NCBI RefSeq assembly: GCF_965227735.1
Contig: NZ_OZ245776.1
Span: 2,232,001 to 2,296,000 of the forward strand
Length of the DNA stretch: 64,000 bases
Origin: Larkinella sp965227735
GTDB taxonomy: Bacteria > Bacteroidota > Bacteroidia > Cytophagales > Spirosomataceae
Direction of reading: 5' to 3'
Below are positions 16,197 to 24,035 of this stretch, piece after piece; positions within the stretch are counted from its first letter, which is position 1; the number at the start of each line of letters is the position of its first letter. The translations under genes were made by a program, and so were the position numbers. The notes under the pieces were generated by a model. The model was not told the origin of the DNA and searched no databases. It worked only from the letters and a program-made list of their open reading frames with translations.

Positions 16197-17159
16197 TCAG
16201 GAATTGATGCGTTCCGATAAATAATGCGCCTGCAACTCCTGCGCCAGTTCTTTCATGGTTTCATGCAGCGCATCGGGCGATTCTACTGCCACCCACTGGC
16301 CGAACATCAGCAGCCAGCGACCCACTTCCCGCACACACTGGGTCATAAACTTCATCCGCACCCAACGCCCGGTTTCTTCCTCTTCCGACACGTAGCCGTA
16401 GTGATACTTCATTTCCTGAATATGCCGCACCACTTTTTTGTCAAACCGCACCACCACCTCCTCCAGATGCTGCGTCTGCTGGATTTTTTCGAGGTACGCC
16501 GTCAGCGTCAGGCGGTTTTGGCTGGAGTAGGTATGGCCCGTATGGTTCAGTTGCCGGATTCGGTCGACCCGAAAATCGCGGTAGTCCTGCCGAAGACGGC
16601 AAAACGCAATGAGATGCCAGCCCGCCCCGTAATGATACAAGCCCACGGGTTCCACCTCCCGGTCCGTCGTTTCGTCCTTGTAGGCCGACCGGTAATCCAG
16701 TTGCAAGACCTGCTGTTGCCCGATGGCCCGCTGAATATCAACCAGTAAGTCATCCGAAAACGGGGGCGTCGTGGGGCGTTTGGCCACCTGAACACGCGGT
16801 TCCAGGTCTTCCAGGTGTTCCTGATCCTTGCGTTTCAGCACCGATTTGATCTTGTACAAAGCCGATTCAAACTCCGCCCGGATCGATTCGTCCGCAAATT
16901 TTTCAATCACTTTGGCGCCAAACAACAGCGCGCTGGCTTCTTCGCGGGTGAGCATCACCGGCGGCAGGTGGTAATCTTCCAGAAAATAACCAATCCCGGC
17001 TTCGGCACCAATCGGCACGCCCGCTTCCTCCAGCGAGCGAATGTCCCGGTAGATCGTCCGCAGGCTGGTACCGAAACGTTTGGCCAGTTCCTGCGCTTTG
17101 ACAACGCGTTTGGTCTGGAGGTGGATCAGAATGGCGGTCAGGCGGTCGATGCGGTTCAT
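16197..17159 (-). CDS. YafY-type transcriptional regulator (HTH + WYL domain)
   Basis: DNA-binding regulator of 320 aa. Seen: N-terminal winged helix (RIDRLTAILIHLQTKRVVKAQELAKRFGTSLRTIYRDIRSL, shown here only as the DeoR-like fold at residues 3-45), then a WYL domain around residues 140-215 with REVEPVGLYHYGAGWHLIAF and RQDYRDFRVDRI, then the WYL C-terminal extension. WYL domains bind nucleic-acid or small ligands. The two downstream genes on the same strand are plausible targets through the palindrome at 16164. Confidence 0.9.
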   Translation of the reverse strand: MNRIDRLTAILIHLQTKRVVKAQELAKRFGTSLRTIYRDIRSLEEAGVPIGAEAGIGYFLEDYHLPPVMLTREEASALLFGAKVIEKFADESIRAEFESALYKIKSVLKRKDQEHLEDLEPRVQVAKRPTTPPFSDDLLVDIQRAIGQQQVLQLDYRSAYKDETTDREVEPVGLYHYGAGWHLIAFCRLRQDYRDFRVDRIRQLNHTGHTYSSQNRLTLTAYLEKIQQTQHLEEVVVRFDKKVVRHIQEMKYHYGYVSEEEETGRWVRMKFMTQCVREVGRWLLMFGQWVAVESPDALHETMKELAQELQAHYLSERINS

Positions 17160-17340
17160 TTCGGGGGCGCGGTTTTCTGCAAAGGTAACCAGCCTGCGGT
17201 TTCAGGGGCAATCCGATCGGTCTGTTTCCGGTAAACATTTTTTTTAAGCCACGTGGGGGTAGAACGCGGGATGGCGGTCATAGGAGCAGATTCGGGAAAC
17301 AGCAGCCCGGTTTATTAAACTCGTATCGTACAACATAGGA

Positions 17341-17441
17341 CTTTCGCTTTCTGCCCCTAAATCCCCTAAAGGGGACTTTTAGCATCCGGATTAAGCCGTG
17401 TCCAAGTCCCCTTTAGGGGATTTAGGGGCAGAAAGCGAAAG
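17341..17441. repeat. 38-bp palindrome with AGCATC loop (in 345-bp gap)
   Basis: Perfect 38-bp arms 17341-17378 and 17404-17441, themselves containing the palindrome CCCCTAAAGGGG, around a 25-nt loop that starts TTAGCATCCGGATT. It occupies the middle of the 17160-17504 gap; the remainder of that gap shows no gene or clear promoter. A shorter relative with the same loop start is at 40950-41014. Confidence 0.9.
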
Positions 17442-17504
17442 TTTGATAGAATTATCAGACATAAGTCCTGCAACAGTAAACAGCCATAAAAAAGAACAAT
17501 TGCC

Positions 17505-18638
17505 ATGAAAAAATTACTCGTACTAGCCACCTCCCTGTTTTGTTTTGCCGCACGGGCCTATTCGCAGGATGCCGACTCGCTGCGGACGGAATTGAAAGAA
17601 GCCCGGCAAAACCGGTATCCAATCCGCCCCGCCCAAATCGGCTTCGTGCCGCCCCTGAGCACCAACGGACTCGATAACGCCCTGTTCAGCAACCGGTTTT
17701 CGTTGAATTTGCTCGGCGGTTATGCCGCGGCCCTGGACGGCATCGAGTTCAGCGGTTTGTTCAGTCTGGAGAAAGATTATGCCAAGGGCGCGCAATTTTC
17801 GGGCATTCTGAACGGCGTCAGAAATGAAGTCGATGGCGCACAATTTGCCGGAATCGTCAACGCCGTGGGTGGCCCGCTCTACGGAGCCCAGTTCGGCGGA
17901 ATCGTCAACGTCGTCGGAAAAAGCGTGAAAGGTGCGCAATTTGCCGGAATTGCCAATGTGACGAAGGGAGCCGTCAAAGGCGCACAAATTGCCGGCATTG
18001 CCAATCTGGCTGAATCGGTCGAAGGTTTGCAGGTCGCGGGCATTGCCAACGTGGCGAAACGCGTGAAAGGCACCCAGATCGGGCTGATCAACGTGGCCGA
18101 AAACGTCGACGGCGCACAGATCGGTTTGCTGAATCTATCTAAAAACGGCTACCACCGCTTCGAAATCTGGGCGGGCGACGCCCTGCACGCCAACATTGGC
18201 TTCAAAATGGGCGGAAACCGCAAGTTTTACAACATCTTCGCCCTCGGAGCCGCCTGGCCCGAAAACGACAATGTCCGTTGGAACAGCCTCCGCTGGGGCT
18301 ACGGCTACGGGATTGGCACCAACCAGTTTATTGGCAAACGCAACCAGATCAGCATCGAAGCCCTGACCTACCAGATTCAGGAAGAAGGCAACCACTGGGA
18401 AGATCTCAATTTGCTGAATCAGGCCCGGGTAAGTTTCATTTTGCCGATTCACAACCGCATTGCCGTCACCGTAACGCCCACCTTCAATGTGCAGGTAACG
18501 AAATTTGAAACCGGCGAAGGAACCGGAACAGAATGGGTCAAATGGGACGTGTACGACAAGACGTTCAGCCGCCGGTGGTCGGACGAAGAAGTGCGGGTTC
18601 GGATGTGGCCGGGACTCAATGTCGGGATTCAATTTTAG
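17505..18638 (+). CDS. LA_2272-like surface repeat protein
   Basis: 377-aa secreted protein with a signal peptide (MKKLLVLATSLFCFAARAYS). Residues about 79-213 consist of eight or nine repeats of 14-16 residues with the consensus GAQFAGIxNxxxxxVK, resembling the repeat of the LA_2272 surface-repeat family. The periodic hydrophobic/small pattern suggests a stacked beta-solenoid. The remaining 160 residues look like beta strands of an outer-membrane or surface domain ending in VGIQF, a typical barrel terminus. Function unknown; location at the cell surface is inferred. A terminator follows. Confidence 0.8.
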   Translation: MKKLLVLATSLFCFAARAYSQDADSLRTELKEARQNRYPIRPAQIGFVPPLSTNGLDNALFSNRFSLNLLGGYAAALDGIEFSGLFSLEKDYAKGAQFSGILNGVRNEVDGAQFAGIVNAVGGPLYGAQFGGIVNVVGKSVKGAQFAGIANVTKGAVKGAQIAGIANLAESVEGLQVAGIANVAKRVKGTQIGLINVAENVDGAQIGLLNLSKNGYHRFEIWAGDALHANIGFKMGGNRKFYNIFALGAAWPENDNVRWNSLRWGYGYGIGTNQFIGKRNQISIEALTYQIQEEGNHWEDLNLLNQARVSFILPIHNRIAVTVTPTFNVQVTKFETGEGTGTEWVKWDVYDKTFSRRWSDEEVRVRMWPGLNVGIQF

Positions 18639-18682
18639 CGCACACTGTTGTAGCAAACCACCCACCAGTAGGGATCAATCGA

Positions 18683-18724
18683 ATCGGTTGGAAGCCAGGT
18701 TGCTTTCAACCGATCCTGTTTTTT
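18683..18724 (+). terminator. Rho-independent terminator
   Basis: A 13-bp stem with one G-T pair (18683-18695 with 18702-18714), 6-nt loop, then a T-rich run. It follows the surface-repeat gene by 45 bp. Confidence 0.75.
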
Positions 18725-19010
18725 CAACCTTCACTTTACCACCGATTAACCAAAACACTTTCAGCGACAGCTTTACATGTAACGAATTTGGGGATTGTAT
18801 TCGATAAATTTTACTCAATTCAGAGACCTACCAACCCGAGGTGCTGGAAGTCCTTCACCGGGATAATTTTGACAAGTTTGTGGGGATAGAGTAGAATATT
18901 TGAAGAAACTTCATCAATTTTACAACAGCGTGAACGGTGACGTTCAGCACTTTGTAGTATTTCTAAATGCCTTGTTTCGTTTAAACCGGACCTGCCATCC
19001 GGCTCAGCCA

Positions 19011-19280
19011 ATGGATAACAAGTTTATTGAAAAAGCCTCTGGTGCCATTGCCGATAAATACCGGCTGCAAATTTTGCTGGCCCTTTCCGAAAAAGGAAGT
19101 TTGAACAATTCGGATATTCAGGAAATGACCGGACTGTCGCAACCCTGCGTTTCACACCACGTCAAGACCCTGATCGACAGCGGACTCGTCAACTCCCACA
19201 AAGAAGGACGCAACCAGAACCTGAGTTTAAATAAAGAGGGATTGAAGGACTTGTCGGGCTTCCTGACGAAGCTAACTTAA
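19011..19280 (+). CDS. ArsR-family winged-helix regulator
   Basis: 89-aa DNA-binding protein. Seen: helix-turn-helix NSDIQEMTGLSQPCVSHHVKTLIDSGLV followed by the wing SHKEGRNQNLSLN (described by residues 41-80). The usual metal-binding ELCVCDL motif of ArsR/SmtB is absent; a single Cys lies in the recognition helix, which could sense thiol-reactive compounds. The ATG at 19011 is used, as upstream frame sequence does not match the family. The ene-reductase gene follows after 74 bp, suggesting control of that gene and autoregulation. Confidence 0.82.
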   Translation: MDNKFIEKASGAIADKYRLQILLALSEKGSLNNSDIQEMTGLSQPCVSHHVKTLIDSGLVNSHKEGRNQNLSLNKEGLKDLSGFLTKLT

Positions 19281-19293
19281 AAAATTTCCCCCG

Positions 19294-19322
19294 ATACATC
19301 CAAACTTTTAAATGTATGGATG
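19294..19322. promoter_or_regulatory. Candidate operator between arsR-like gene and ene-reductase
   Basis: ATACAT (19294-19299) and ATGTAT (19312-19317) form a 6-bp inverted repeat with 12-bp spacing, overlapped by CATCC/GGATG (19297-19301, 19318-19322). ArsR-type dimers bind such imperfect palindromes. It lies just upstream of the reductase ATG. Confidence 0.35.
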
Positions 19323-19354
19323 CGTTATCCCCCCGAACCAAGACATCCATCGCT

Positions 19355-20446
19355 ATGCGTAATTTACTTTTTTCCCCCGTCCAACTCGGTACGCTAACAC
19401 TCACCAACCGAATCGCCATGGCTCCGATGACCCGCAGCCGGGCTTATAACAACATTCCCAACGAACTGATTGCCAACTATTATGGTCAACGGGCTTCGGC
19501 GGGTTTAATCATTTCCGAAGGCGTTTCACCCTCCCCCAACGGTTTGGGTTACGCCCGGATTCCGGGTCTTTTCAGTGCCGAACAAGTGGCGGGATGGAAA
19601 CTGACGACGCAGGCTGTCCACGAAAAAGGCGGACATATTTTCGTGCAATTGATGCACACCGGCCGCATCGGCCACCCGCTTAACTTGCCAGCCGGAGCTG
19701 AGGTGATTGCGCCATCGGCGATTGCAGCCGACGGCCCGATGTGGACCGATCAGGGAGGTATGCAGGCCAACGCCCAACCCCGCGAACTGACCACCGACGA
19801 GGTGAAGCAAACGATTCAGGAATTTGTTCAGGCGGCTAAAAATGCCGTGGAAGCCGGTTTTGACGGTATCGAGTTACACGGTGCCAATGGCTATCTGATC
19901 GAGCAGTTTCTCAATCCGAACAGCAACCAGCGCACCGACGAATACGGCGGCAGCGTCGAAAACCGCGCCCGTTTTGCGCTGGAGATTGCCGAACAGTCGG
20001 CGCAGGCCATCGGAAAAGATCGCGTTGGCATCCGGTTTTCGCCCTACAACGTATACAACGATATGTCGGTTTATCCGGAAATCGACGAAACCTACACCTA
20101 CCTGGCCGAAAAGCTAAACGACCTGGGCATTGTTTACCTCCACGTCATCAATACCGCAGCCCCGGAAGGAGCCGAAACCACCCTGCCGCTGCTCAAAACC
20201 ATCCGAAAAAAATTCAGCAATACGCTGATTCTGAATAGCAAATACACCGCTGAACGGGCCGAAGAAGACCTGCAAAACGGCCTGGGCGATCTGGTTGCCT
20301 TTGGGTATCCGTTCATTGCGAACCCGGATCTGGTCGAACGCTTCAGCACCGGTGCGGAACTGGCCCAGGCCGACCCGGCAACGTTCTATGCCGGTGGTGA
20401 AAAAGGGTTTATCGACTACCCCGCACTGGTCGAAGCGCAGGTGTGA
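19355..20446 (+). CDS. Alkene reductase, Old Yellow Enzyme family
   Basis: FMN-dependent NAD(P)H:flavin oxidoreductase of 363 aa that reduces activated C=C bonds (enones, nitro-esters). Seen: TLTNRIAMAPMTRSRA (FMN-binding strand 1), QLMHTGRIGHP, the substrate-binding HGANGYLIEQFLNP followed by NQRTDEYGGSVENR, and a C-terminal VAFGYPFIANPDLVERF. The ATG at 19355 is chosen over 19316 because the barrel begins with LLFSPVQLG. The adjacent ArsR-type gene makes electrophile-inducible expression likely. Fits NemA/YqjM-like enzymes; physiological substrate unknown. Confidence 0.95.
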   Translation: MRNLLFSPVQLGTLTLTNRIAMAPMTRSRAYNNIPNELIANYYGQRASAGLIISEGVSPSPNGLGYARIPGLFSAEQVAGWKLTTQAVHEKGGHIFVQLMHTGRIGHPLNLPAGAEVIAPSAIAADGPMWTDQGGMQANAQPRELTTDEVKQTIQEFVQAAKNAVEAGFDGIELHGANGYLIEQFLNPNSNQRTDEYGGSVENRARFALEIAEQSAQAIGKDRVGIRFSPYNVYNDMSVYPEIDETYTYLAEKLNDLGIVYLHVINTAAPEGAETTLPLLKTIRKKFSNTLILNSKYTAERAEEDLQNGLGDLVAFGYPFIANPDLVERFSTGAELAQADPATFYAGGEKGFIDYPALVEAQV

Positions 20447-20448
20447 TA

Positions 20449-20527
20449 GACACGATGGACCATTGACGATGGACCACGGACAAAAGATACAGATCGACTG
20501 TCTATCGTCAATGGTCTATCGTCAATC
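20449..20527. repeat. Heptamer-arm inverted repeat element E
   Basis: The left arm uses heptamers such as GATGGAC and CATTGAC (about 20447-20481); the right arm (20500-20527) is four heptamers, GTCTATC and GTCAATG alternating. It fills the whole gap between the convergent ene-reductase and esterase genes, so it may also serve as a two-way terminator. No GGCTGACGC core is seen. Confidence 0.75.
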
Positions 20528-21807
20528 TAACGTCTCTTCACCTGCTGATCGGCGAAGTCCAGAAATTGCTCCCAATCATACCGCTTGACGTCATGTTCGC
20601 CCGTGCGGATGTGGTATCGAACTGTCTCGCCGACGGGGGTGTGAACGGGCGGCCAATCGTCGGTTCCAATGCCTTTTTTGCCGTATAGTTTGTAAACCGG
20701 ATCGGTTTGGCGGGCACTCATGAATTCGCCTTTCGGATCAGCCCACTGGTCGCCCTGCGCACTGGCAACGTAGAGTGGCCGGGGCGCGATCAGGGCCAGG
20801 AGCTGGTGCTGATCGAACGGCAGGGCTTCGGGCCGGTTGTTATAGGTTTGGTATTGCGGACAAAACCAGTGTGGAAAACTCGTATTAAGCCGCAGAATCG
20901 TTTCGCCAAAAACGCGCTTCGATAAAGCCGCTCCGCCTTCGCCGGACTCGTTGGCGATGACGGCCGCAAACCGCGTATCCTGCGCACCCGCCCACAAAGC
21001 GGCTTTTCCCTGGCGCGAATGCCCCAGCGCAATCGCCCGTTTGGCATCCACCAATCCGTCGGTTTCCAGGTAATCGAGCATCCGGCTCATGCCCCACGCC
21101 CAGACGCCAATTGCCTGCCAGCCGTCACTTTTCTTCGCCGTCGGTGGCCCCAATACAGAACGAATGCCGGTTTTCCAGCCCTCCGGATGATCCGGTTCCA
21201 GATCGCCGTAATAGGCCGTTGCCACACTGTAGCCCTTCGAAATAATCAGTTCCAGAGGCCAGCGGGATAGCTGAACACCCCGCGCGGCTTCTGTCGCCCG
21301 GTTGTTGACGACTTTTCCGTCGGGCCGGTTGGGTAACCAGTGTGTGGAGAGGGCAATACCGGGTTCGGTGCTGATGCTGTGGTTTCCCATGTAATTGAAC
21401 CCGACAAAAACCGGCGGTCGTTTCACGCTTTTGGGCACATACAGCAGAATATCCAGCGACGGCAGATTGGGGTATTCGGTCCAGATGATGGAAATTTGCT
21501 TGCGAATCGCCGTTCCGCCGAGCGCGGAGGAATCCACCGATTTTACTTCATACCGGGTGGCCAGCCGACGCTCGGGCGTTGCGCCGTACACCTGCGTTGC
21601 AAATTGTTTCAACAAAACCGGTCGGTGACTTTCCCACTGGCGAGTGGTTGTGATGCGCTTCCCAGCCTGCGTGACCAGGGGATCGGGCAAGGTGTAAGGC
21701 GGTATTTTGGTTTCGTCGTAATTGGGTTCAGGTACCTGCGCATACCCTGCGATCTGATGTAATAGAAGCCCTGAAAGAAGGAAGAATCTGACAAAAAAAG
21801 TCTGCAT
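20527..21807 (-). CDS. Glucuronoyl esterase-like protein (CE15 family)
   Basis: Secreted alpha/beta-hydrolase of 426 aa with an N-terminal signal peptide (through IAGYAQ). CE15 enzymes cleave ester bonds between lignin alcohols and glucuronoxylan side chains. Seen: nucleophile elbow GHSRQGKAALWAG (Ser264), the following ANESGEGGAAL segment, the DQHQLLALIAPRPLYV strand, and a late His in TGEHDVKRYDWEQF (His405) for the triad. An oxyanion Arg follows Ser as in family members. It is isolated from other polysaccharide genes. Could also be annotated acetylxylan esterase, but the GHSRxGK motif favours CE15. Confidence 0.85.
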   Translation of the reverse strand: MQTFFVRFFLLSGLLLHQIAGYAQVPEPNYDETKIPPYTLPDPLVTQAGKRITTTRQWESHRPVLLKQFATQVYGATPERRLATRYEVKSVDSSALGGTAIRKQISIIWTEYPNLPSLDILLYVPKSVKRPPVFVGFNYMGNHSISTEPGIALSTHWLPNRPDGKVVNNRATEAARGVQLSRWPLELIISKGYSVATAYYGDLEPDHPEGWKTGIRSVLGPPTAKKSDGWQAIGVWAWGMSRMLDYLETDGLVDAKRAIALGHSRQGKAALWAGAQDTRFAAVIANESGEGGAALSKRVFGETILRLNTSFPHWFCPQYQTYNNRPEALPFDQHQLLALIAPRPLYVASAQGDQWADPKGEFMSARQTDPVYKLYGKKGIGTDDWPPVHTPVGETVRYHIRTGEHDVKRYDWEQFLDFADQQVKRR

Positions 21808-21884
21808 GGCGTTCGATAGCGTTGAAACCGGTCATTTCCTAAAGGCTTTCCCATCTCTATTTTACTTTGCTGACCTCCGCTGAT

Positions 21885-21929
21885 CGAGATTTGCAATCTC
21901 GATTCACTCTGTCCCGGATTTATAATCCG
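21885..21929. repeat. Pair of REP-like hairpins
   Basis: Two short perfect palindromes, CGAGATT-TGC-AATCTCG (21885-21901) and CGGATT-TAT-AATCCG (21915-21929), lie 13 bp apart in the 256-bp gap between the divergent esterase and lipoprotein genes. Both contain GATT/AATC stems, suggesting related copies of a REP element. Confidence 0.65.
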
Positions 21930-22023
21930 AGTTTCACTAACCAACTGCCCGCTCTTTCCCGCTCGTTATTTACCCCAACCCACTTGTTACCGACTCCGGC
22001 TGGCCGACCGAATATCGACCATC

Positions 22024-22031
22024 TACCTTTG
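22024..22031 (+). promoter_or_regulatory. Candidate -7 box for the lipoprotein gene
   Basis: TACCTTTG matches TAnnTTTG and lies 33 bp before the ATG at 22064. A TTG occurs further upstream, but at about 37 bp, longer than the usual spacing. Confidence 0.45.
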
Positions 22032-22063
22032 TTGCACCAACATACCAAAACAACAAAGAACCA

Positions 22064-22936
22064 ATGAACCTCACTAAAATCAGCGCTCTGGTGCTCTGTA
22101 GTATCCTGATCAGTTTGTCATCGTGCGAAAACCAGCAGCTTGAACCTTCAGCACCCCGCCAGTCGAACATGGAACAGTCGGCTGAATCCAATGCCCTGGG
22201 AATGGATGACATCATCGTGTCGGTAGCGAAAAAACACACCCTGGTGAAACAAGGCAACGCTACGTTGTCGTATGATGCGAACGGAAAGCTGGTGAAAGTC
22301 ATGGAAGGCAACCGCACGACCACGTATGCCTACAGTCCCGGAAAAGTTACGACGCTAACGCTGGTAGGCGGTACGAAAACGCAGGATGGCACCTATTTTC
22401 TGGATGCGAACGGCCGCTGCACGCACTCTGAAGTACCGGATTATTCCGTCGTGGATGGCATCCCACACATTACCATGAACTCGTTTAAGTACGATTACGA
22501 CGCCAAGGGACGGTTGATCAACCGCTACCATTCCATTTACCCCAACATGCGCGTAGAATTTGCCTACAACGCCGACGGTGATCTGGTTGAAGTAAAGCGG
22601 TTCAACAACCCGAATGATGTAATCCAGAAGAATATCTATGAATACCAGTTTGCAGGTTCATCCATCCTAACCGATAATAACCGTCTGAATGCGGTTGGCG
22701 TATTCAACCTGGACCCGTACCTGCGTATTTTTGGCAAAACCAGCAAACACCTGGTGCAACGGCTGAAGACGATTCAAATGGTATACGGTGGCACAACGAC
22801 CGATTACCGGTTTGCTTACACCCTCAATGCCGATGGATACGTCACGACCAGCAAAAAATACAGCGTATCGAACGGGGCGCTGCTCCAGACGTCGCCCTAC
22901 GAATATGTGGTGTCAGACCTGACCGTATCGCTGTAA
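22064..22936 (+). CDS. Lipoprotein with YD/RHS-like repeats
   Basis: 290-aa exported lipoprotein. Seen: signal peptide with lipobox LISLSSC, then a linker rich in Gln, Glu and Ser to about residue 48. The rest contains short repeated units YDANGKLVKV, LDANGRCTHS, YDAKGRLINRY, YNADGDLVEVKRF and LNADGYVTTSKKY, the beta-strand YD-repeat pattern seen in RHS and DUF4595-like proteins. Such single-copy proteins are common on Bacteroidota surfaces; no toxin domain or core hyperconserved RHS region is present. Function unknown. Confidence 0.75.
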   Translation: MNLTKISALVLCSILISLSSCENQQLEPSAPRQSNMEQSAESNALGMDDIIVSVAKKHTLVKQGNATLSYDANGKLVKVMEGNRTTTYAYSPGKVTTLTLVGGTKTQDGTYFLDANGRCTHSEVPDYSVVDGIPHITMNSFKYDYDAKGRLINRYHSIYPNMRVEFAYNADGDLVEVKRFNNPNDVIQKNIYEYQFAGSSILTDNNRLNAVGVFNLDPYLRIFGKTSKHLVQRLKTIQMVYGGTTTDYRFAYTLNADGYVTTSKKYSVSNGALLQTSPYEYVVSDLTVSL

Positions 22937-22975
22937 TACGATCCAAATCCATTACTAACCCATCCTCCTGAACGA

Positions 22976-23002
22976 AAAAACCTCCCGGGCCGGGAGGTTT
23001 TT
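22976..23002. terminator. Bidirectional rho-independent terminator
   Basis: A 12-bp perfect stem AAAAACCTCCCG / CGGGAGGTTTTT with a 3-nt loop. A and T runs on both sides allow use by the plus-strand lipoprotein gene and the minus-strand small secreted protein gene that converge here. Confidence 0.9.
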
Positions 23003-23006
23003 CATG

Positions 23007-23282
23007 TTAATGCTGAACGGTATCCACTTTCATCGCTCCACCCCGCCGAAGCGAATCGGTGCGAAGCTGCTTCGGATTCGGGTCGCCCGTTGGTCGTCGG
23101 TCTTCGATCTGACCCCGGCGCATCCGGTCGCCCTGCCGAAGCCGGTTTGTATCTTTTTTAATCGTATCCTGCGTGGCGGTTTGTCCGGCAACAGGATCCC
23201 AGAGACGGACCATCCCCGTAGTTTGGGCGGAGATTCCAAAAAAGGAAATTCCGATCAGGCTGGCAATCAGTAGCTTTTTCAT
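23007..23282 (-). CDS. Small secreted Arg/Asp-rich protein
   Basis: 91 aa with a clear signal peptide (MKKLLIASLIGISFFGISA). The mature part is short, charged and low in complexity, with DTIKKDTNRLRQGDRMRRGQ and DSLRRGG segments; no known domain recognised. A MKKL-type signal followed by a similar charged tail (RRxR, DSxxRDT) also occurs in the next gene, so they may be distant relatives. Possibly a stress-induced periplasmic protein; no function can be assigned. Confidence 0.65.
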   Translation of the reverse strand: MKKLLIASLIGISFFGISAQTTGMVRLWDPVAGQTATQDTIKKDTNRLRQGDRMRRGQIEDRRPTGDPNPKQLRTDSLRRGGAMKVDTVQH

Positions 23283-23292
23283 GGTTGTAAGG

Positions 23293-23325
23293 AAAAAAAG
23301 CAGACACCGAGTGATGACTGCTTTT
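23293..23325 (-). terminator. Terminator after the Thr/Gln-rich protein gene
   Basis: An 8-bp stem AAAAGCAG / CTGCTTTT (23296-23303 with 23318-23325); on the minus strand it is followed by a run of T residues. It lies 26 bp after the stop at 23351. Confidence 0.65.
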
Positions 23326-23350
23326 CTTGGATTACCTAACTGATTCTCTA

Positions 23351-23911
23351 CTATTTATTTTGCAGCGTATCACGCTTCATCGTCGAATCGTTCCGGTTTC
23401 TATTTCTCCGGTTTTTGCGGTCGTTCGAATTGTTCGTCGTTCCCTTGGTGTTCATTTCTGAGTTCGTCGGGCTGGTCGTAGTCGAAGGATTGGTCGTCGT
23501 TGAACCCTGAACCGGATCGGTCTGGGTAGACGTTGGATCGGTGGTCCGGCGCTCACGATTCATCTGACCCTGTTGGTTCATTTGCCCCTGCTGGCCTTGC
23601 TGCGTTTGCGGAAACGTAGTGGTTCCGGTCGTCGGAGGCTGCGTTTGCATTTGCGGATTGGCCGTCGAGCCGGTAGGCGACTGCGATCCCAAAGTCGTTT
23701 GTCCCTGCGGATAGGTCGTCGTGTTGGTGTTCCCCGTCGTACCCGTCGACTGGCTATTCATCCCCTGGGTTTGCGGATTGGTCGTCTGCGTTTGTGGATT
23801 TACAGTCGTACCGGTCGTCGTACCGGTGCCTGTCGACCCGGTCGTGTTCTGTGCTTTGGCGTTGAGGGCAACCGCCACGAACATAGCCCCCATCATCACT
23901 AGCTTTTTCAT
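23351..23911 (-). CDS. Secreted Thr/Gln/Asn/Gly-rich low-complexity protein
   Basis: 186 aa with a signal peptide (MKKLVMMGAMFVAVALNAKA). The mature region is almost entirely Thr, Gln, Asn, Gly, Ser and Pro with recurring NPQTQ, TGTTG and GQMNQQGQMN units, then a basic tail (NDRKNRRNRNRNDSTMKRD). This looks intrinsically disordered and may be a surface or matrix protein. The start at 23911 is chosen because the signal peptide begins there; the longer frame overlaps the next gene. It lies just after an ECF sigma/anti-sigma-like pair and may be in its regulon. Confidence 0.65.
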   Translation of the reverse strand: MKKLVMMGAMFVAVALNAKAQNTTGSTGTGTTTGTTVNPQTQTTNPQTQGMNSQSTGTTGNTNTTTYPQGQTTLGSQSPTGSTANPQMQTQPPTTGTTTFPQTQQGQQGQMNQQGQMNRERRTTDPTSTQTDPVQGSTTTNPSTTTSPTNSEMNTKGTTNNSNDRKNRRNRNRNDSTMKRDTLQNK

Positions 23912-24035
23912 CGTTGAGTTTTGTTTTATGATGGTTGTTTGAACCAAATCAATTATAAAACAAACTCTGATCATACTAAAGTTGTTCGGAAAAATTTTAA
24001 ATTCCTGAGCCAACGGGACGACGGTCCGTTCATAT

